Numbered from the stretch's first letter, positions 43,601 through 51,282 are shown. The stretch: DNA of 64,000 nt from Rheinheimera tangshanensis (GCF_014645135.1 NZ_BMLH01000002.1:248001-312000), one strand, 5' to 3'. Numbers and translations are program-made. The notes: a model not told the origin generated them from the letters alone.

Positions 43601-43992
43601 CCTACCAGCAGCCCTCCGAGCAACAGCTGAGGCAGACTAAGGTGTTTTTTACTAATAAGATCCAGCGCGACCCAGGAGGCAGCAATACTGGGCAGCATGG
43701 ACAAAGCGGTAATACCGAAGTGATAACTGACGTCTGTGCATAAGGTAAAAGCCAGCATGCCAATAAAATGCATCGACCAGACACCGCCGCCAAGAGCGAT
43801 ACTGCCACTTCCCAGCATCATCAGGCGCAACGACCTTTTACTGACACTGATGGCCTGAGCTGTCACCTGCATCGCCATGGCAGAAGCAAACACAGCTATT
43901 AAAAACGACAGTAGCACCAAACTGAGATCGTAACTACCCCAAAGCAGTAATGGATCGGCCGGGTGTTCGAACAACTGACGTAACCAATCCAT
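40672..43992 (-). CDS. MHYT-PAS-PAS hybrid sensor histidine kinase with receiver and Hpt domains
   Basis: 1106 residues. The MHYT membrane sensor is about 15-255, with MHFIGM (74-79), MHYAGM (137-142) and MHYTGM (204-209), which may bind copper and sense oxygen, CO or NO. Two PAS domains follow (about 268-385 and 395-515), then HisKA with H543 (MSHEIRTPMNAI), HATPase_c (NAIKFTDQG, GTGLGTTISKQLVELMGG), a receiver with D825 (LVLMDIQMP) and a C-terminal Hpt with H966 (HAIKG). The phosphorelay would pass to the HD-GYP regulator encoded in overlap, linking a gas or redox signal to c-di-GMP breakdown. Confidence 0.95.
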   Translation of the reverse strand: MDWLRQLFEHPADPLLLWGSYDLSLVLLSFLIAVFASAMAMQVTAQAISVSKRSLRLMMLGSGSIALGGGVWSMHFIGMLAFTLCTDVSYHFGITALSMLPSIAASWVALDLISKKHLSLPQLLLGGLLVGAGIGTMHYAGMAAMQMSVALRYDLAIFLLSILVAVVLAILALWIRFGLKRLNLAPHWLTLLSSVVMGAAISGMHYTGMAAARFVPPAGFQPDYQAGELPMVLAMGITFTTLLLSSLVVAINLLLKYREASAAAKTNASRLLAMMDTAVDGIVTINTQGLIQGMNKAAEKILGWTQAELLYKNVNILTPAAIRPDHDSYLENYLRTGEAKIIGVGRDVEAVHKDGHTVPVRLAIGHAKLPDEDIFVAFITDISSRLQMEQALKENEEKFRSLIGNIPGAAYRCLFNENWDMVFISDAIETLSGYPASDFMLPSPKRSWSDVVHPDDRSTTTQLDLYQGHFTIEYRIRHKDGSIRWILEYGEAIKSAQDEIVWLDGFLMDISQRKQMEVELLQAKNKAELAAESRSAFLANMSHEIRTPMNAIIGFSDLLLSSDLSSEQKKHLATIHGSAHSLLHLLNDILDSAKLEKGKLELELQDFSLPAVLDAVVSTLWLQARKKQLELKLELDPQLGEFYYGAPDRLRQVLTNLIGNAIKFTDQGSVQVRVSPTAQQHIRFSIKDTGIGIAADRLPHIFDAFTQADASMSRRFGGTGLGTTISKQLVELMGGQITVQSSEGVGSCFEFSLPLKEGKASTAQQQGYVPALPALNVLIADDIPQNLELLKLLLQRAGHQVVAVTDGIEAVQTMQQQQFDLVLMDIQMPHLDGLKACQQIRLWEQQQNKTPLPIIALTASVLDDDKTAAKEAGMQGFASKPIDFAALCFEIARVLAIEVREPLSLQVQTTSSDLLVNVPKALQLWGNLATYLPQLHAFLQQQRQTVLLALEQLNCGDYQAVQQQAHAIKGVSANLGLDPLSKACAELEQAARQQQQQRAREVLEKILGCWPKFEAEYQKLLSDQPAVPEDQVHPLNDQQLTSVLSTLQQSLLHHELDDQGIEQLSHYSGEHQPMILKLLDAINDFDFSLALQLLQQLQQKLGGEQL

Positions 43993-44017
43993 TACTTTAA
44001 CCTCTTACTACGCTGTA

Positions 44018-45187
44018 TTAATGTTTAGCTGCATAATCCTCTACAGCACGCCAAACCCGCAATGTATTGCCGGACAGTACTTTTTCAATGTCTTGCTCTG
44101 TGTAACCACGCTCTAATAAGCCACGGATCAGGTTAGGGTACATAGAGACATCTTTTAACTGCTCAGGTAAGGAATCACCTACACCATCAAAGTCAGAGCC
44201 TATGCCGACATAGTCGATGCCGACCAGATTTTTTACATAGTCGATATGGTCGAGCACCTTTTCTAAAGAGGCAAATGGATAAGGATTTTTCTTTTTATAC
44301 TCTGCCGTAAAAGCGTCTTTATCGGTTTGGCCTGAGGCTTTAAACGCACCGTCCCGCTGCAAGCCCCATTGATTGGCTGCTGAAACGACAAAAGCCGAGC
44401 CGAAGTTAATTTGGATCACACCACCGTTTTTCGCTAGCGCCTTGATCATGTCATCGTCCATATTGCGCTCAAAACCCGGCACAAAAGCGCGTAATGAAGA
44501 GTGAGAGGCGATCACCGGTACTTTACTGATCGCAACGGCCTGATAAAAGGCATCGTCAGACACATGAGAGATATCAATCATCACTCCGGTTTCATTCATG
44601 GCTTTCACCAGCTCTTTACCAAAAGGGCTTAAACCTTTCCATTGTCGGCGTAAATCGTAGCTGGAGTCGGCTATATGATTGCTTTCAGAGTGAGCGAGGG
44701 TGATGTAACGAATACCCCGGTCATAAAAGTGCTGCAGGTTTTCCAATTTACCTTCAATGGGCGTGCCGTTTTCCATCCCCAAGGCTAAAGATATTTTGCC
44801 TTCTTTAAAGTGTTTGGCTAAATCGGCGCTGTTGTAGGCCATGGCGAATTTATCCGGCGCGCGGCCTACCAAAGCTTCCATATTGTCGATTAATTGGTTC
44901 GCCAGCAAATAACCGCCACCTTTTTTCTCATAAGAGGATGGAATATAAATCGACATAAAAGGCGCATTTAAACCACCGGCTTTGGCGCGGGGGTAATCAA
45001 ATTCACCTCTTTTGGTGGCTTTGGTCACATCTTCCCAGTCGTCATATAAACGGTAAGGCACGTCGATGTGAGTGTCGATAATAAGCGTATTTTGGGCGAT
45101 TTTATTCGCTTGTTGCGTGAAGTCCGCGGCCTGAGACTGCAAACTCAAAGCGGCTATTAAACTGATACTAAGTAGAGTAAAGCGCAT
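44018..45187 (-). CDS. Membrane dipeptidase (renal dipeptidase, M19 family), secreted
   Basis: 389 residues with a signal peptide (cleavage after QSQA). Zinc-site residues are H40-x-D42 (IDTHIDVPYRL), E in ALGMENGTP, and histidines in LAHSESNHIAD and ISHVSD. VGIGSDFDGV is the late Asp-containing motif. M19 enzymes hydrolyse dipeptides, including D-residues, in the periplasm. The ATG at 45187 follows GAGGGATCT and directly begins the signal peptide; the frame extends 21 bases further up. Confidence 0.93.
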   Translation of the reverse strand: MRFTLLSISLIAALSLQSQAADFTQQANKIAQNTLIIDTHIDVPYRLYDDWEDVTKATKRGEFDYPRAKAGGLNAPFMSIYIPSSYEKKGGGYLLANQLIDNMEALVGRAPDKFAMAYNSADLAKHFKEGKISLALGMENGTPIEGKLENLQHFYDRGIRYITLAHSESNHIADSSYDLRRQWKGLSPFGKELVKAMNETGVMIDISHVSDDAFYQAVAISKVPVIASHSSLRAFVPGFERNMDDDMIKALAKNGGVIQINFGSAFVVSAANQWGLQRDGAFKASGQTDKDAFTAEYKKKNPYPFASLEKVLDHIDYVKNLVGIDYVGIGSDFDGVGDSLPEQLKDVSMYPNLIRGLLERGYTEQDIEKVLSGNTLRVWRAVEDYAAKH

Positions 45188-45284
45188 AGATCCCTCGATA
45201 GTTTTCACTGCAATGCAGTTATTTTTTTCTTAATCTATCGCGCTTTGTGCTTTGGGTATAGCTATCTGGTCGCAGTTTTTGCTG

Positions 45285-45668
45285 TTATGGCAGCAACCAG
45301 CCAGATAACCATAAGCTATACAGAGCTGAAGTGTTGAGTAAGACCGTCAGCCAGAACAGCAGTTGAAAACTGACTTTACGGTTTTTATGCCGCAACCAGT
45401 GCTGAGCGACAAAAGCTGCTGGCCAGCCACCCGCTAAACCTAATAACAGCAATGTGCTTTCCTGAGTGCGCCAAGCCTGTTGTTCCGCCGCTTTTTTATC
45501 GCGCCAGTAACCAAACAAGGCCACAGCGTTGATCAACAAGAATACATATTTCAACCAGGCCGGTACTAATAATTGCCAGTCCAGATAAAGCAACCACAAG
45601 GTCAGCAGCACAAAAAGGCCAATACTGAGTTTTAAACTAAAGCGTAAAGTGCTGGTATTCGATTGCAT
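45285..45668 (-). CDS. DUF1294 inner-membrane protein
   Basis: 127 residues with four probable membrane segments. The conserved DUF1294 pattern is visible: YVFLLINAVALFGYWRDKKA, then RTQESTLLLLGLAGGWPAAF and QHWLRHKNRKVSFQLLFW. Many homologues carry an N-terminal cold-shock domain, but this one does not. The function is unknown. It lies upstream of the dipeptidase gene in the same direction with a gap of about 100 bases. Confidence 0.85.
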   Translation of the reverse strand: MQSNTSTLRFSLKLSIGLFVLLTLWLLYLDWQLLVPAWLKYVFLLINAVALFGYWRDKKAAEQQAWRTQESTLLLLGLAGGWPAAFVAQHWLRHKNRKVSFQLLFWLTVLLNTSALYSLWLSGWLLP

Positions 45669-45772
45669 GGACTGATCCTTTGGAAGCCTTTGATAAGAGT
45701 TCAGAGCAAAGAGGTTATAAAGCCTGTTGACTCTAAAGAATACTAGCTGAAATGCTGCTGAACCAGAGTTCT

Positions 45773-45926
45773 TTGTTATTGTTTTTTCTGAAGATATGTT
45801 TCACTCCAACCAGACTTCGTTCTGTGCGTCTCTGAATGGAAAACTCTATGAACTCTCTGACTACTACCCGCTGCGCTTTGTTTGCATTTAGCAGCTCTGA
45901 TCTATCCAGCAGAGCTCCCTTTTTTT
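45773..45926 (+). ncRNA. Candidate small RNA: promoter-like elements and a strong terminator without a gene
   Basis: TTGTTA (45773) and TATGTT (45795) with a 16-base spacer resemble a sigma-70 promoter. About 90 bases further, AGCTCTG and CAGAGCT (45893-45916) form a perfect 7-base stem followed by CCC and seven T (45920-45926). No plus-strand gene ends here; the nearest upstream gene points away. This could be an independent transcript of about 120 bases or an attenuator for the lipoprotein gene at 46126. The rest of 45669-46125 shows no gene I can support. Confidence 0.3.
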
Positions 45927-46125
45927 GGGATGGTCTTACAGGAACAGTTGGAATAAGGTTAATGAATGGTAAAAAATGTAATTGAAGTGGGAGGTGCTTT
46001 AACTGAAGTTATCAATATCGACCATGGTTGTGTAAAAAGCAGGCACAGAGACGGCGCTGTTGCTGGTTTTTTGGGCAGGTGCTTTAGAGCTGGCAAATTC
46101 AATATAGTTAATAAAAGGAAATTAA

Positions 46126-46461
46126 ATGAAACAACAGATCCACGCTCTTAGCCTGTTCACGCTAACCCTGTTTTTCGTTGGTTGTGGTACGGTCAAAACT
46201 CTGGCTCCTGATCAGGGTAAAGTCAGCATCAGCTACAACGACAAGAAAAGTTATTGCCGCTCTATTCCCCGGATTTATAGCGGAGTTTCACATAACTTTT
46301 GCCTGATGTATGGCGAGCCAAATAAAACCAGCTATACCACTGCGGCGGACGTACCTGTCTGGGCTATAGATACACTACTTTGCGCTGTCACTGATACCCT
46401 GGCTTTGCCTTACACTATCAGCCGTCAGCTGAAGGATGGTTCACTTAAAGTAGTACGCTAA
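46126..46461 (+). CDS. YceK/YidQ-family lipoprotein (DUF1375)
   Basis: 111 residues. Lipobox FFVGC is at about residues 16-20. The YceK/YidQ hallmark regions IPRIYSGVSHNFCLM and VPVWAIDTLLCAVTDTLALP, then YTISRQL, are present. The two cysteines after the lipidated one may form a disulfide. Function in the envelope is unknown. GGAAATTAA precedes the ATG. Confidence 0.85.
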   Translation: MKQQIHALSLFTLTLFFVGCGTVKTLAPDQGKVSISYNDKKSYCRSIPRIYSGVSHNFCLMYGEPNKTSYTTAADVPVWAIDTLLCAVTDTLALPYTISRQLKDGSLKVVR

Positions 46462-46633
46462 AGCGTGTTTTTACTATCGTGCCGTACAAGTGGCCTGCCT
46501 GCACCTGTAGCAACCCTGGTTCGTAGTCATGAAAGGGTACGAGCTGTAATTGAGGATAGAGGTGCTGATAAAGCTCAAGCGTGCTAAAGCCAGATCGAAT
46601 ACCGACCGGAGAAGACGATGGAATATCAGTCAC
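46445..46633 (-). pseudogene. Fragment of a periplasmic substrate-binding (SBP_bac_3) domain
   Basis: The minus-strand frame reads VGIRSGFSTLELYQHLYPQL, then LVPFHDYEPGLLQVQAGHLY. This matches the central part of extracytoplasmic SBP domains found in sensor kinases and GGDEF proteins (typically a 'GLxxVxxGxxYGYI' strand). Only about 55 codons remain, with no signal peptide, no binding lobe 1 and no downstream domain. The 3' end overlaps the YceK gene by 17 bases. It is probably a decayed gene remnant. Confidence 0.45.
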
Positions 46634-46727
46634 TGAGCCGATAAAAGCTATAATTTTACTTCATGGGTTTTATTAGTTAAATCAAAGAGCGCCGACACTC
46701 ATTAGCCCGAGTTCAGGTTAAGTAACA

Positions 46728-46750
46728 AAATGCCCCGTTAAGGGGCATTT
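46728..46750 (-). terminator. Terminator of the glycine-zipper protein gene
   Basis: AAATGCCCC and GGGGCATTT flank a short loop. On the minus strand it ends in TTTTG. It lies 23 bases beyond the stop at 46773. Confidence 0.8.
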
Positions 46751-46772
46751 GCGGACAGACTATGAATTTTGC

Positions 46773-47309
46773 TTAGTTGGCACTAGCTGTCAGCAGCTTG
46801 CCATCTTTTACCGGAATACGCTCAGCCGGTTCTTCATTTAAACGGGTTTTATGAACTTTACCGTCCAGCAGGTAAGTGACGTCATAGCCTATGACTCGCT
46901 TTTCCTGTTTCTGTACTGTTTTACAGACGCGGCGTGTTGTAGCTTCGACATCCTTGTTTTGCATGTCAGTTTGCACTTGCTTGCCGGCGTAACCACCAGC
47001 CGCAGCACCTGCAACAGTAGCAATCTTTTTGCCTGAACCACCACCGACCTGGTTACCCAGCACACCACCGACTACAGCACCTAATACTGTTCCTGCGATT
47101 TGGTGTTGGTCCTGGACAGCTTTCTTTTGTTGCACTATCTGATCGGTACACTGTTCAACCGGGACGTTATAGCTTTCATATACGGCTTTACTCGCCACGA
47201 CTTCCGCATATTCCGGTTCTTTGTCTAAATAACTGTAGCCTGCCATAGAGCCTAAAGCAGTAACGGCGATACCACCTACTACTAAACCTGCAATAAGAGA
47301 CTTGTTCAT
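46773..47309 (-). CDS. Glycine-zipper 2TM-domain envelope protein
   Basis: 178 residues. An N-terminal signal or membrane segment (IAGLVVGGIAVTALGSMAGY) is followed by a linker, then the glycine-zipper region at about 85-120 (AGTVLGAVVGGVLGNQVGGG, then AGAAAGGYAGKQV). A soluble C-terminal domain ends RVIGYDVTYLLDGKVHKTRL. This is the layout of Rickettsia 17-kDa-antigen-like (SlyB/OsmB-related) proteins thought to stabilise the envelope. The ATG at 47309 is chosen because it starts the hydrophobic segment. Confidence 0.85.
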   Translation of the reverse strand: MNKSLIAGLVVGGIAVTALGSMAGYSYLDKEPEYAEVVASKAVYESYNVPVEQCTDQIVQQKKAVQDQHQIAGTVLGAVVGGVLGNQVGGGSGKKIATVAGAAAGGYAGKQVQTDMQNKDVEATTRRVCKTVQKQEKRVIGYDVTYLLDGKVHKTRLNEEPAERIPVKDGKLLTASAN

Positions 47310-47415
47310 GCTGCACCTCAATTCACTGTTATAAAGTTCAATTGCCTTTTGCAATCAAGTTGACAGGAGTTTAGGCGCGTCAAGCTGTACTCAAACTGAA
47401 TCGCAATACCAAGGT

Positions 47416-47676
47416 TCAGTTTTTTAACAAAGGCTGCACATAAGAGCAACTTGCCTCTATTTCATAGCCTTGCGTTGTAGCCCATTGCAGACCAGTCTCA
47501 ACCAATTTTCGGGCCAAACCTTGCCCTCTGGCACTTTCCGGAACATAAGTGCGGTAAAAGTTGATTTTCCGGCTATTTAGGTCAAGGCTATATAAAAGTT
47601 CCGCTTGTTCATTGACCCACTGAATTACAAATCGCTGTTCTTGGGGGTAGTGCCTGACTGCAACTGATTCTGACAT
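47416..47676 (-). CDS. Short GNAT-family N-acetyltransferase (YjdJ-like)
   Basis: 86 residues, the compact GNAT form (COG2388). FYRTYVPESARGQGLARKLV contains the acetyl-CoA pyrophosphate loop (R/Q-x-x-G-x-G/A), followed by GLQWATTQGYEIEASCSYVQ. These small enzymes lack most of the usual substrate-binding part. The acceptor is unknown; it was called from the loop and length. Confidence 0.88.
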   Translation of the reverse strand: MSESVAVRHYPQEQRFVIQWVNEQAELLYSLDLNSRKINFYRTYVPESARGQGLARKLVETGLQWATTQGYEIEASCSYVQPLLKN

Positions 47677-47752
47677 AAAGACTGCCTTTGATGGCTAAGG
47701 AACATTTGATTCAGATTAAAGACTTTCTTCCGGTTGGCATAGAGGTATACGC

Positions 47753-48499
47753 ATGAGATGGTTGTTGTTTTTATGTATCGCCTTTAGTTTTAGTCTGCAA
47801 GCTAAGACTGAACTGACCATACTGGTAGGACTGGATAAACCTCCTTATATAGATTTGAACGATAGCTCTGGTTACGAACTGGATTTACTGCGTTTACTGA
47901 TTAAAAAAATGGGTTATGACGCAGTGTTTTTACATGTGCCTAATGCCCGAATCAAAGATCTGATGCTGGATGGCAAAGCAGACATCGCCACGTTACAAAA
48001 ACCTGATCAAGCACAGCCACAGTTGTATTACTCACAACCCTATATTCGTTATCAGAATGTTGCGGCTAGTCTTGCCTCAAAAAGCTTACAACTGCATCAA
48101 TTAGCGCAGCTAAAACCTTATTCTGTGGTCGCTTTTCACAATGCCCGTACCCTGCTGGGCCCGGAATACCAGCAACTGGTGCCTTTTATGGCAAATTATC
48201 AGGAAGTAGCCAACCAAAGTCAGCAGCTACAAATGTTATTACTGGAGCGTTGCGACGTGGTGGTGATGGACAGAAACATCTTTTATTATTACGCCAAAGA
48301 AGCAGGGCAGAGTATGCAACCTTTTGATATAGCTGCTGTATTTCCAGCCAGCTTATATAGTGCTGCTTTTAAAAATGAGAGATTAAGAAACAAATTTAAT
48401 AAGGCTCTGGCTGAAGTACAGCAAGAGCCTATTTTTACTCAGCTGCAGCTGAAGTATTTTTCGGATGTAAATCAGCAACTGCAGGCTCCACAGTGGTAG
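47753..48499 (+). CDS. Secreted amino-acid-binding-like (SBP_bac_3) protein
   Basis: 248 residues with a signal peptide (LLFLCIAFSFSLQAKTE). The SBP_bac_3 fold is visible: ILVGLDKPPYIDLNDSSGYE, LDLLRLLIKKMGYDAVFLHV, MLDGKADIATLQKP and LRNKFNKALAEVQQEPIF. It lacks adjacent ABC permease genes. It resembles the protein at 29187 in type but not closely in sequence. Its 3' end overlaps, tail to tail, the small basic protein on the other strand by 65 bases. Confidence 0.82.
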   Translation: MRWLLFLCIAFSFSLQAKTELTILVGLDKPPYIDLNDSSGYELDLLRLLIKKMGYDAVFLHVPNARIKDLMLDGKADIATLQKPDQAQPQLYYSQPYIRYQNVAASLASKSLQLHQLAQLKPYSVVAFHNARTLLGPEYQQLVPFMANYQEVANQSQQLQMLLLERCDVVVMDRNIFYYYAKEAGQSMQPFDIAAVFPASLYSAAFKNERLRNKFNKALAEVQQEPIFTQLQLKYFSDVNQQLQAPQW

Positions 48500-48626
48500 C
48501 GTCCGTTGAGGCGGCCTGAGCTTCCTCCGCCTTTTGCTTCAGGCGGATAGAGTTTTTCACCAGAATATTTTTCTTTTGTTTAGCTCTTTTACTGATTTTC
48601 TTTTTTAACGCTTTGCTTGAACTCAT
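48435..48626 (-). CDS. Small lysine-rich hypothetical protein
   Basis: 63 residues: MSSSKALKKKISKRAKQKKN, then a short helix and an alanine/threonine-rich acidic tail. A strongly basic first half is typical of small nucleic-acid or ribosome-associated proteins in Alteromonadales, but no family can be named. The ATG at 48626 has AGAAAAGAA upstream. It overlaps the end of the gene on the opposite strand by 65 bases. Confidence 0.55.
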   Translation of the reverse strand: MSSSKALKKKISKRAKQKKNILVKNSIRLKQKAEEAQAASTDATTVEPAVADLHPKNTSAAAE

Positions 48627-48706
48627 GATTTCTTTTCTCACGCCAGATATGGCGCTTAGTTTACCTCAGTCTGCTGAATTACCCCAAACACTTGCTGCGT
48701 GGGTCA

Positions 48707-50047
48707 TCAAAACCAGCGATCTTTTACCATACCGTAGTGAAAATAACCCCATTGTCCTAAACGTCGCAGTGCAGGTAGCGGGAATCTTGGCAAAGCAGTC
48801 TGATACAGCGGGATTTGCGGCAAAGCGATACCCATTAAACCTTCTGCCAAACGTTTGCCAGCCTGCACAGAAAAGGTCAGGCCGCTGCCACAGTATCCCA
48901 TGCTGTACAGCACATTGCCTTTATCATCGGCCTGTGCCAGATGGGGGATATCGTCCAGCGTCATGCAAATCCAGCCTGACCAACTGTACTCATAACGCAG
49001 CGATTGCAAAGCCGGAAAGCTGAGTTTAAGTACTTCCAGCAGACGTTTCGCAAAATAAGGATCTTCAGCGCCCTGGCCCGTAATAGCGCCACGACCACCA
49101 AACAAAATTCTGTTATCCGGCAGCTTGCGGTAGTAATACTTCAGTGCTCTGGTATCCATAATCACCTGCGAGGTTAAAAAGTTGCAGGCCGCCAGTTGAG
49201 CTTCAGACAAAGGTTCAGTGACAATAATTTGTGATAACACAGGCAAAGTGCGGGACTGCACGCCACTGTGCAACAGTTTGGGTGTGTAACCATTACTGGC
49301 GATCACTACTTTTTTGGCCCGCACTAAGCCTTGTGGCGTGATCAGCAACTGCTGCTCCCCCTGCTGTTGCCAACCGGTGACAGGGCTGGCGCTATAAATC
49401 TTAGCTCCGGCTTGTCGCGCTAGTTGTTGATAACCCCAGGCCAGTTTCAGTGGGTTCACCCCAAAACCATCATAAAAACGTAAGGCGGCGTATGCATGTT
49501 GGTCTGCGACAAATTTCTGGTGCAGTTCATCACGGCTGAACAACTCCACCTGATAACCAAACTCTTTTTGTAATAAGCTGGCTTGTTGCTGCAGAGTTTT
49601 TACCATAGAGGGCTTGTGTGCCATTCGCAGATAACCTGCTTCCTGCTGGTCGCAATCTATGCCTGTAGCGATCAGTGATTTGACGGTTTCAAGACCTTCA
49701 CAAAATTCCCGGTAAATACCATGCATAGCGGCTTCGCCATACTGGGCCCGCATCACTGAATAAGGTTTTCGACCCGAAGATTTCAGTACAAAACCTGCAT
49801 TACGACCGCTGCAGCCCCAAGCGGTTTGATTGGCTTCCAACACCACAGCTTTGACATTATGCCCAGTCGCCAGATGATAAGCACAGGACAAGCCGGTATA
49901 ACCAGCACCAATAATGGCCACGTCAACAGATAAATCCTGTTTTAACTGACCATCATCTGCAGGAGCTGTGCCTGAATGAGCAGCCCAATAACTGTTTGGG
50001 TAAGGTTGGCCCTGGCCTGGATGGGGGTCTAGCAGCGGGTCGTACAT
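48707..50047 (-). CDS. FAD-dependent amine oxidoreductase (DAO family, PuuB/OrdL-like)
   Basis: 446 residues. The FAD-binding Rossmann fold begins near residue 43 with VDVAIIGAGYTGLSCAYHLA. AVVLEANQTAWGCSGRNAGFV is the substrate-side signature of gamma-glutamylputrescine oxidase/glycine-oxidase-like enzymes. WSGWICMTLDDIPHLAQ and YSMGYCGSGLTFSVQAGKRL form the C-terminal FAD contact. It likely oxidises a secondary amine or N-methyl amino acid. No Puu pathway genes are adjacent, so the substrate is open. Confidence 0.9.
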   Translation of the reverse strand: MYDPLLDPHPGQGQPYPNSYWAAHSGTAPADDGQLKQDLSVDVAIIGAGYTGLSCAYHLATGHNVKAVVLEANQTAWGCSGRNAGFVLKSSGRKPYSVMRAQYGEAAMHGIYREFCEGLETVKSLIATGIDCDQQEAGYLRMAHKPSMVKTLQQQASLLQKEFGYQVELFSRDELHQKFVADQHAYAALRFYDGFGVNPLKLAWGYQQLARQAGAKIYSASPVTGWQQQGEQQLLITPQGLVRAKKVVIASNGYTPKLLHSGVQSRTLPVLSQIIVTEPLSEAQLAACNFLTSQVIMDTRALKYYYRKLPDNRILFGGRGAITGQGAEDPYFAKRLLEVLKLSFPALQSLRYEYSWSGWICMTLDDIPHLAQADDKGNVLYSMGYCGSGLTFSVQAGKRLAEGLMGIALPQIPLYQTALPRFPLPALRRLGQWGYFHYGMVKDRWF

Positions 50048-50125
50048 CCGTTTTTCCTTTTAGTTGTATTGGATGAGCATTTTGGCGATCATGGCAAGAA
50101 CTATAGAAAAAACCAAGAGTGTTTT

Positions 50126-50692
50126 ATGTTTTCCAGCGCTATTGAGTACCGCCAGCTGCAGTTGCAGGATTACGTGGCCTTGTTGCAATTAGCCAATCAG
50201 GTACATGGTGATGGCTATCTGGATGCTCAGTCGCTGGCTTATTACCATCAGTTAAGTATCAAAAAAGGCATAGATGCCAGCTTCGTGGCCTATGCTGATA
50301 AGCAACTTGTGGGGTTTCGTTTATGCTGGGCAGCAGGGCAATGGCAACCTGATCTGTGGTGCAGCACTGAACTTTGGCAAACCGCTATAGCCGATACCAG
50401 CTACTTTAAATGCAATACCATAGCGCCACTTTGGCAAGGGCGGGGTATTGGCGGTGAACTGATGAACCGCTCTATCACTGCGCTGAAACAGCAAGGAGCA
50501 AAAGCAGGGGTGGCGCACTTATGGCGACAAAGTCCGGGTAATGCCGCAGTCAAGTACTTCACCAAACAAGGTGGTCAGTTGGTAAAAATTCATCCGGATA
50601 AATGGCGGCAAGACAGCCACAACGGTTATGAATGCGTGCGTTGCGGTTTTGATTGTAGGTGTGAGGCTGCCGAGATGATTATCTATTTCTGA
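50126..50692 (+). CDS. GNAT-family N-acetyltransferase
   Basis: 188 residues. Acetyl-CoA-binding motif A is IAPLWQGRGIGGELMNRSI (Q/R-x-x-G-x-G), followed by GNAAVKYFTKQGGQLVKIHP, the usual motif B. The N-terminal YRQLQLQDYVALLQLANQVH is the first strand-helix unit. The ATG at 50126 begins that unit. The gene is divergent from the FAD oxidoreductase (78 bases apart), a hint at a shared amine or amino-acid substrate. A cysteine-rich tail (CVRCGFDCRCEA) is unusual for GNAT proteins. Confidence 0.85.
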   Translation: MFSSAIEYRQLQLQDYVALLQLANQVHGDGYLDAQSLAYYHQLSIKKGIDASFVAYADKQLVGFRLCWAAGQWQPDLWCSTELWQTAIADTSYFKCNTIAPLWQGRGIGGELMNRSITALKQQGAKAGVAHLWRQSPGNAAVKYFTKQGGQLVKIHPDKWRQDSHNGYECVRCGFDCRCEAAEMIIYF

Positions 50693-50698
50693 AAATCC

Positions 50699-50985
50699 TG
50701 CGTCCTTGGCGCCGCAGCGGCGTTGACTGCGCGCTTTCGCCCCAGTTACATAGGTGAACTATGCTCCTGGGGTCTCTATCGCTTGTCGCCTTGCTGCAAC
50801 ACCAATGCCTTTGGATTTTACGCTGTGTCCTTGGCGGAGCTGCGGCGTTGACTACTCTCGTTCACCCCAATCACATAGGACAACTATGTTCATGGGGATT
50901 TACTCGCTTGTCGCCTTGCTGCAACACCAATGCCTTTGGATTTTATGCTGCGTCCTTGGCGCTGCAGCGGCGCGGGTTTATCCCC
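50699..50985. repeat. 125-bp tandem repeat, two full copies and one partial copy
   Basis: The unit start TGCGTCCTTGGCG recurs at 50699, 50824 (as TGTGTCCTTGGCG) and 50949, an exact 125-base period. Each full unit has a hairpin, for example CCCCAATCACATAG paired with CTATGTTCATGGGG in unit 2, and ends with GCTGCAACACCAATGCCTTT. The third copy stops after about 35 bases. Copies differ at many positions, so the array is not very recent. There are no genes within it. The class is unknown; it may be an interspersed intergenic repeat. Confidence 0.85.
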
Positions 50986-51018
50986 GCCCGTGCAGCGTTC
51001 TGCCTGTGATAAGCCAGC

Positions 51019-51282
51019 TTATTCCGTCACCCAGGGCATTTCCGGCAATAACGCCAGATGTTCGATATAACGCTGCAAATTGAACGTTTCATTACGTTCA
51101 ATCACGGCTTCCATTTCTGGTGCCAAAGCGCAGGCCATCAGTTCCAAAGCATCTTCCCTGCTGTGGCCTGTCATGCAGAGACGCATCAGGGTTTCTTTCA
51201 CTTGTTTTGGATTATTGTCGGCTAGCTGGTTCTCCAGCACTTCAAAAATAATTTCCTGATCGACTAAGGGTTCCTGACTCAT
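51019..51282 (-). CDS. Conserved hypothetical small protein
   Basis: 87 residues, acidic and helical: EIIFEVLENQLADNNPKQVK, then MTGHSREDALELMACALAPE and RYIEHLALLPEMPW. It has the look of a conserved DUF1841-like or related uncharacterised protein, but I cannot assign a family. The ATG at 51282 starts the conserved-looking part; the frame upstream is not protein-like. The gene is divergent from the Nramp-like transporter. Confidence 0.7.
   Translation of the reverse strand: MSQEPLVDQEIIFEVLENQLADNNPKQVKETLMRLCMTGHSREDALELMACALAPEMEAVIERNETFNLQRYIEHLALLPEMPWVTE

Noticed and set aside
45966-46151. 61-codon plus-strand frame before the YceK-like lipoprotein
   Set aside because: It overlaps the lipoprotein start in another frame and shows no domain or conserved pattern I recognise.
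48613-49023. 136-codon plus-strand frame antisense to the FAD oxidoreductase
   Set aside because: It lies opposite conserved FAD-enzyme coding sequence and has no recognisable domain.
50754-51083. Long plus-strand frames across the 125-base repeats
   Set aside because: They arise from repetition of the unit (the period is not a multiple of three, and the frames end quickly); no ribosome binding site.
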